Shown here: positions 60,139-64,000 of the stretch, in pieces
How the letters are laid out: every line of letters starts with the position of its first letter
Position numbering within the stretch: position 1 is the stretch's first letter
NCBI GenBank assembly: GCA_016712675.1
Contig: JADJQR010000001.1
Coordinates: 124,001-188,000, forward strand
Length of the DNA: 64,000 nt
From: a bacterium
GTDB lineage: Bacteria; Krumholzibacteriota; Krumholzibacteriia; LZORAL124-64-63
Reading direction: 5' to 3'
The notes under the pieces: generated by a model
Told to the model about the DNA's origin: nothing
Databases searched by the model: none
What the model saw: the letters and a program-made list of their open reading frames with translations, nothing else
Translations under genes and position numbers: made by a program

Positions 60139-60918
60139 TCAGTTCCCGTCCTCGAGGATCCCCAGGTCCAGCGCGTACCTGATCGCCTCCGAGGTGTTGC
60201 TCACGTCCAGCTTCCGGATGATGCGCTGGCGGTGCGTGTTGACCGTGTGCACGCTGATGTAGAGGACATCGGCGATCTCGCGGCTGACCAGGCCCTTGGA
60301 GACCAGCTGCAGGATCTCGCGCTCGCGCAGCGTGAGCAGGTCGCCGTCCGCTTCCTGCGGGGGCGGAAACGTGAAGAGGTCGCCGGTGCGCCAGTTGTGC
60401 AGGCGGCAGCGGAACGGGGCGTCCAGCTCGGGCTCCGGCGCCAGGTCCAGCACGCTGAGGGCCAGCCAGATGTTGCCCCGACGGTCGAGCTCGAGCACCG
60501 ACTGCTGCTCGATCACCCGCACGTAGTCGTCACGGAGGCCCTTCACGCGGTACTCGGCGAAGAGCTTGAAGTCCTTGCGTTCGCCGGGTGGCCGGGCCAG
60601 CGCCTGCGCGGTGAAGTGCAGGCCGGCCTGCATCAGCTGGAGCCGGTCGTCCGGATGCAGCCGCGCGTCACCGTAATGAGGACCCTCGGCCTCGCTGCGT
60701 TCGAGATCCCAGCCGAACGTCGTCGCGAAGCGCCGGCCCATGTAGGCGTGCTCGCGGCGGAAGAGGTCGAAGATCGACAGGGCTCCCGACGTCATGGCGT
60801 CGAGCTGCTCGAGGGCGCGGACGTGCCGGGCGAGGATGCCGTAATCCAGCTCGTCCTCCGCGAAGTCCTGCGACGCGAAGAGGCGATCGAGTTGCTCGTA
60901 CAGGCGTCCCAGGTCCAA
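60139..60918 (-). CDS. PAS-like sensor with LuxR-type DNA-binding domain
   Basis: A 259-residue transcription regulator. Residues 45-180 look like a PAS-type sensor (YMGRRFATTFGWDLERSEAE, HPDDRLQLMQAGLHF, RRGNIWLALSVLDLAPE). The C-terminal 65 residues are a GerE/LuxR helix-turn-helix (LTLREREILQLVSKGLVSRE, IADVLYISVHTVNTHRQRII). No receiver domain is present, so it is not phosphorylated in the usual way. It lies divergently from the DUF6268-type barrel gene, a possible target. Confidence 0.85.
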   Translation of the reverse strand: MDLGRLYEQLDRLFASQDFAEDELDYGILARHVRALEQLDAMTSGALSIFDLFRREHAYMGRRFATTFGWDLERSEAEGPHYGDARLHPDDRLQLMQAGLHFTAQALARPPGERKDFKLFAEYRVKGLRDDYVRVIEQQSVLELDRRGNIWLALSVLDLAPEPELDAPFRCRLHNWRTGDLFTFPPPQEADGDLLTLREREILQLVSKGLVSREIADVLYISVHTVNTHRQRIIRKLDVSNTSEAIRYALDLGILEDGN

Positions 60919-61054
60919 GCGCGGCCTCCGAATACTGATTTGTCACGATACCGAGTATAGCCCCGAATGCCGACAATTCCAGCGTCCCGTCACCCCCGTG
61001 CGCGCACCCAGCGCCGGGCGGCGCGCGGCGGGACGAACTGGAGGAGTCCACGCC

Positions 61055-61996
61055 ATGTTGAAACCGCTTCTACACCCCGGCCGCCTGATCGTCGCCACTC
61101 TGATCCTCGTTCCGGCACTGTTCCCGGTCCACCCGTCCGCGGCCCAGGGCCTGCCGCGCCCGACCCTGAGGCTGGAGGCCGGACTGGCGGCCGAGGCTTC
61201 CTTCGACGACCCGCCGCTGGGCGAACTGGCCGACGGCGAGGCCGGCGTGGCCACCTCCACCGGGGCGGCGACGTTTTCGCTGCCGGTCGTGCTCGGGGGC
61301 GGCCACACGCTGCTGTTCCTGGAGGCCGGCTGGCGCGAGCTGCACCTGGGCCGGCGCCACTGGCCGGCGGCGATCAGCGCCGATCCCGACCGCCTGCAGG
61401 AGGTGTCGGTGGCGGTGACCGGCCGCACGAGGCTGGGGAAGGACTGGGCGCTGACGGCGCGGATCAACCCGCTGCTGGCCTCCGATTTCCGGAGCGGCGA
61501 CCTGGAGGACGGCGATTTCAAGATCCAGGGCGCCGTCATCGCCGAACGGAACCTGGGCCCGCGCTGGACCCTGGGCCTGGGCGCCGCCTACGCCAGCACC
61601 TTCGGCGAGCCGCTGCCGCTGCCCCTGCTCGTGGCCCGCTTCGCGGGAGACACCTGGCTGCTCGACGCCACGCTGCCGTCGTCCGTGCTGCTGGTCCGCC
61701 ACCTCTCGCCCAGCGTCGACGCGGGGTTGTCGCTGACGGCCGAGGGCAGCCTCTACCACATCCCGCGCGTGTTCCCGGAGTCGGTCGGCATCGAGGACCC
61801 CCAGCTGCAGTACATCGCCGTCCATGCCGGGCCGGTGCTGACGTTGCGGCCCGTGGACGCGGTGCTGCTGACACTGCGCGGCGGCGTCGCGTACCAGAGC
61901 CTGCGCGTCTTCGACGGCACGCAGGAGATCCCCGGCACGAACTACGACCTGGAACTCAGCCCGTTCGCGCGCGTCGGCCTCGACCTGACGTTCTGA
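61055..61996 (+). CDS. DUF6268-like outer-membrane beta-barrel
   Basis: A 313-residue protein. Signal peptide (LIVATLILVPALFPVHPSAA); then alternating beta-strands (WALTARINPLLASDFRSGDL, RWTLGLGAAYASTFGEPLPL, VDAGLSLTAEGSLYHIP) and a C-terminal strand ending FARVGLDLTF, the Phe-terminal signature of BAM-inserted barrels. The start at 61055 follows GGAGGAG and gives a better signal peptide than the upstream in-frame ATG. Followed by the hydrolase gene after 28 bases, so probably one operon. Confidence 0.75.
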   Translation: MLKPLLHPGRLIVATLILVPALFPVHPSAAQGLPRPTLRLEAGLAAEASFDDPPLGELADGEAGVATSTGAATFSLPVVLGGGHTLLFLEAGWRELHLGRRHWPAAISADPDRLQEVSVAVTGRTRLGKDWALTARINPLLASDFRSGDLEDGDFKIQGAVIAERNLGPRWTLGLGAAYASTFGEPLPLPLLVARFAGDTWLLDATLPSSVLLVRHLSPSVDAGLSLTAEGSLYHIPRVFPESVGIEDPQLQYIAVHAGPVLTLRPVDAVLLTLRGGVAYQSLRVFDGTQEIPGTNYDLELSPFARVGLDLTF

Positions 61997-62024
61997 CGAT
62001 CCACCGACGAAGAGGAGGTCCGCC

Positions 62025-63335
62025 ATGAAGAAGCTCATGAACACCGTGGCGATCGTCGCGCTCCTGCTGACGCTCGCGCCCGCCATCGCTATCCCGGCAT
62101 CCGCGCCGGATGCCGACGCCGGATTCCGGCCCTGGTACGAACTGCAGATGATGGCCGACCCCATCCTCGACCAGACGCTGCTGTACTATCTCGGGATGTC
62201 GTGGCAGAACATGACCGACATCGGGGAATGCCTGGCGACCGCGGCCACGGTCGAAGCCGGCGACCCGGCCGCCTGGTCGCGCGCCTGGCACGCGACCGCG
62301 CTGCGGCTCGAGCGGATCGGCGATGACTGCCGCGACCAAGGCCACCGGATCAGCGCCGGCGAGGCTTACCTGCGCGCGGCCACCTACTACACCGCCGCGC
62401 TGCACCGACATCCCGATCCCACCGCGCCGGACGTGCGGGCGTGGACGGCGGCCGCCGTCAACTGCTTCGAGAGCGCGTTCACGCGCCTGGACCTGCCGGT
62501 CGAAGCGGCGTCCATCCCGTACGAGGGCACGGCGCTGCCGGGCTGGTTCTTCCGCGCGCCGCCGGGCGACGGCCCGGCGCCCACGCTCATCGTCCAGCAG
62601 GGGCGCGACGGCTGGGCCGAGCACTGCCTGGGCACCGCCCTGGCGGCGGTTCGCCGCGGCTACAACTGCCTGCTGTTCGAGGGGCCCGGCCAGGGCAAGG
62701 TGCTGCGGCTGCAGGGGCTGCCGTTCCGCCCGGACTGGGAGCGGGTGATCACGCCGGTCGTCGACTGGGTCGTGGCGCGCCCGGACGTCGACCCGGCGCG
62801 CGTGGGCCTTCTCGGCGTGAGCATGGGCGGCGCGCTGGTGCCGCGCGCGGCCGCGTTCGAGCCTCGCCTGAAGGTGTGTGTCGCCAACCCCGGTGTCGTC
62901 TCGTGGCGCGACATCGTGTTCGGGTTCATCGGCAGCTTCGACCCGCGGCTGACAGACCTGTGGCGCACCGATCCGGCCGCGTTCGACGCGATCATCGCGC
63001 AACTGTCGCAGGACGTGCCGTTGCTGGGCTGGGGCATCGCCGACACGATGTGGAAGCACGGCGCCGCGACGCCCGCCGCGATGATGGCCGCGCTCGACGC
63101 CTACACGAACGAGGACATCCTGGGCCTGATCGATTGCCGCGTGCTGCTGATGGACGGCGAGGCCGACGATTTCAGCCAGGGCGCCGCGATGCAGGCGGCG
63201 CTGGGCGGCCGGGCCGACCGCATCGTCTTCACCGCCGGGGACACGGGCCTGCAGCACTGCCAGGTCGGCGCGCTGGCGGTTAGCAACCAGCGGCTGTTCG
63301 ACTGGCTGGACGGGAACCTGAAGCCGGCGCGGTGA
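62025..63335 (+). CDS. Secreted alpha/beta hydrolase (FrsA/DUF1100-like)
   Basis: A 436-residue exported hydrolase: signal peptide (VAIVALLLTLAPAIAIPAS), a helical cap region (residues 40-150), and a C-terminal alpha/beta fold. The nucleophile elbow is LLGVSMGGALV (Ser about residue 266); the acid is probably D in LLMDGEADDFSQG (about 380) and the His in GLQHCQVGA (about 407). GPGQGKVLRLQG supplies the oxyanion side, close to 2,6-dihydropseudooxynicotine-hydrolase-type enzymes. Substrate unknown. GAGGAGG precedes the start. Confidence 0.85.
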   Translation: MKKLMNTVAIVALLLTLAPAIAIPASAPDADAGFRPWYELQMMADPILDQTLLYYLGMSWQNMTDIGECLATAATVEAGDPAAWSRAWHATALRLERIGDDCRDQGHRISAGEAYLRAATYYTAALHRHPDPTAPDVRAWTAAAVNCFESAFTRLDLPVEAASIPYEGTALPGWFFRAPPGDGPAPTLIVQQGRDGWAEHCLGTALAAVRRGYNCLLFEGPGQGKVLRLQGLPFRPDWERVITPVVDWVVARPDVDPARVGLLGVSMGGALVPRAAAFEPRLKVCVANPGVVSWRDIVFGFIGSFDPRLTDLWRTDPAAFDAIIAQLSQDVPLLGWGIADTMWKHGAATPAAMMAALDAYTNEDILGLIDCRVLLMDGEADDFSQGAAMQAALGGRADRIVFTAGDTGLQHCQVGALAVSNQRLFDWLDGNLKPAR

Positions 63336-63342
63336 TGCGCGA

Positions 63343-63389
63343 CGCCGGCGCAAGTGCGACACCTTAGGCGCTTCGCACTTGCGCCGGCG
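63343..63389. terminator. Perfect 17-bp inverted repeat built from two palindromic-repeat halves
   Basis: CGCCGGCGCAAGTGCGA (63343-63359) pairs perfectly with 63373-63389 across a 13-base loop. It lies between the convergent ends of the hydrolase (63335) and the isochorismatase-like gene (63420), where a bidirectional transcription end is expected. Its right arm belongs to an exact repeat core at 63380-63391. Confidence 0.7.
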
Positions 63390-63419
63390 CAACTCCAGCC
63401 ATCGCGGATCGCACCGCCG

Positions 63420-64000
63420 CTACTGCAGCGCCCCCATCGCCTCGTCCATCGACACGACCTTCCCATACGTCCGGTCCAGCGTTGCCAGCGTGGTGGCGTG
63501 CACCTGCGCGGCGGGCACGGTCACGTCGCCATGCTGCAGGTCGCGCGTGGCGCAGGCGTCGCCGGCCAGCAGCACCTCGTAGCCGAAGTCGGCCGCCGCG
63601 CGGGTGGCGGCTTCGACGCACATGTGCGTCTGCATGCCGCACACGACCAGGCGTCGGAAGCCGCCGCTCTGCAGGATCGTCTGCAGGTTCGTCTTCAGGA
63701 AGGCGTTGACATCGTCCTTCATGACCACCAGCTCGCCGTCGCGCGGCTGCACGTCGGCGTGGAAGGCGCGGCCGGCCTTCGCGTTGTGGCCCACATGGAT
63801 GACCGCCTTGCCGTGCGCGCGCGCCTGCGCCAGCAGCTTCGCCGCGTTGGCGCCGGCGGCCTCGGGCGCGACCAGCGGCAGCGCGCCGCCGGGGAAGTAG
63901 AAGTCCTGGATGTCGATGATGACCAGGGCGGTCAGGGGAGCGGGCGCTTCCGCGGCGGCTTCGGCGGCGCGCGCCGGGTGGACGGCGGCCAGCGCCGCGG
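63420..64000 (-). CDS. Isochorismatase-like cysteine hydrolase, N-terminus beyond the right edge
   Basis: At least 192 residues; the frame is open to the window edge and begins there within what looks like the end of a signal peptide (AALAAVHPARAAEAAAE). The fold starts LTALVIIDIQDFYFPGG, with the catalytic Asp, continues KAVIHVGHN, has a Lys in VVMKDDVNAFLKTNL, and the nucleophile Cys in VVCGMQTHMCVEAATRAAAD. Members hydrolyse small amides or isochorismate; the substrate is unknown. A periplasmic location would be unusual for the family. Confidence 0.85.
   Translation of the reverse strand, partial: AALAAVHPARAAEAAAEAPAPLTALVIIDIQDFYFPGGALPLVAPEAAGANAAKLLAQARAHGKAVIHVGHNAKAGRAFHADVQPRDGELVVMKDDVNAFLKTNLQTILQSGGFRRLVVCGMQTHMCVEAATRAAADFGYEVLLAGDACATRDLQHGDVTVPAAQVHATTLATLDRTYGKVVSMDEAMGALQ

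Noticed and set aside
1-64000. tRNA, rRNA, riboswitch or replication origin
   Set aside because: No cloverleaf, ribosomal or known riboswitch consensus was recognised by eye; a covariance-model search would be needed to exclude weak cases.

Overview
The window is GC-rich bacterial chromosome. At least three large secreted proteins (2332-4215, 5423-8692, 44916-45818) end in a FlgD-like/T9SS-type sorting module (NPFNP, then a DxxGRLVRT-like block, then a short GxYxxxL tail). With the Omp85-like barrel, the fused HEAT-repeat nucleotide transporter and the DUF6268-type barrel, this points to a Gram-negative lineage of the FCB side of the tree, such as Krumholzibacteriota, Eisenbacteriota or Latescibacterota. 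That placement is an inference from gene content. No rRNA or tRNA gene was seen.

Layout. 1-8.7 kb: a frameshifted MASE1/PAS histidine kinase, secreted proteins, a decayed AAA/DUF4143 gene and a giant beta-helix protein. 9.2-10.6 kb: an IS4-type element with a frameshifted transposase, sitting inside a palindromic repeat. 11-44.5 kb: a dense accessory island of defence and toxin-antitoxin genes. It holds a GIY-YIG nuclease with a small partner, an MqsA-like/Panacea regulator, two AbiE pairs (one AbiEii fused to WYL-like and zinc-finger parts), Phd/ParE, an AAA/DUF4143 ATPase, a tightly coupled three-gene TIGR04255 operon, a MazG-like protein, an extended type III restriction cluster (SNF2 helicase, micro-ORF, DUF4391, Mod, Res), a DUF262-HEPN pair, a HicA-HicB-SecB toxin-antitoxin-chaperone operon, a second HicAB, an MqsR/MqsA/ImmA triad, a NYN RNase and several truncated genes. 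45-64 kb: mostly core-type genes, namely a PAP2 phosphatase, a cyclic-nucleotide-binding protein with a HEAT-fused NTP/NDP carrier, an Omp85-like barrel with a kinase-like secreted protein and a second NTP/NDP carrier, DUF3224, RecQ, a secreted EEP nuclease, a PAS-LuxR regulator, a DUF6268 barrel, an alpha/beta hydrolase and an isochorismatase-like hydrolase cut by the right edge.

The strongest unexplained signal is structural. The 12-bp palindrome TGCGCCGGCGCA occurs exactly 15 times, almost always between genes. It often comes as a pair, one copy flanked by G..C and one by T..A, separated by a conserved spacer containing TCACGATTTCG or its complement. This behaves like an undescribed REP/BIME-type family. 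Two other dispersed repeat families are double-hairpin terminators: a 65-bp one (two copies) and a 53-55-bp one (three copies). Two of the three copies of the latter follow a pair of paralogous micro-genes (MLE[RK]KTDTPE proteins); the third sits in the leader of the NYN gene.

Three broken reading frames (kinase, transposase, DUF4143 pseudogene) share one change, AGCT to AGCCT. This could be a systematic sequencing artefact rather than three mutations.
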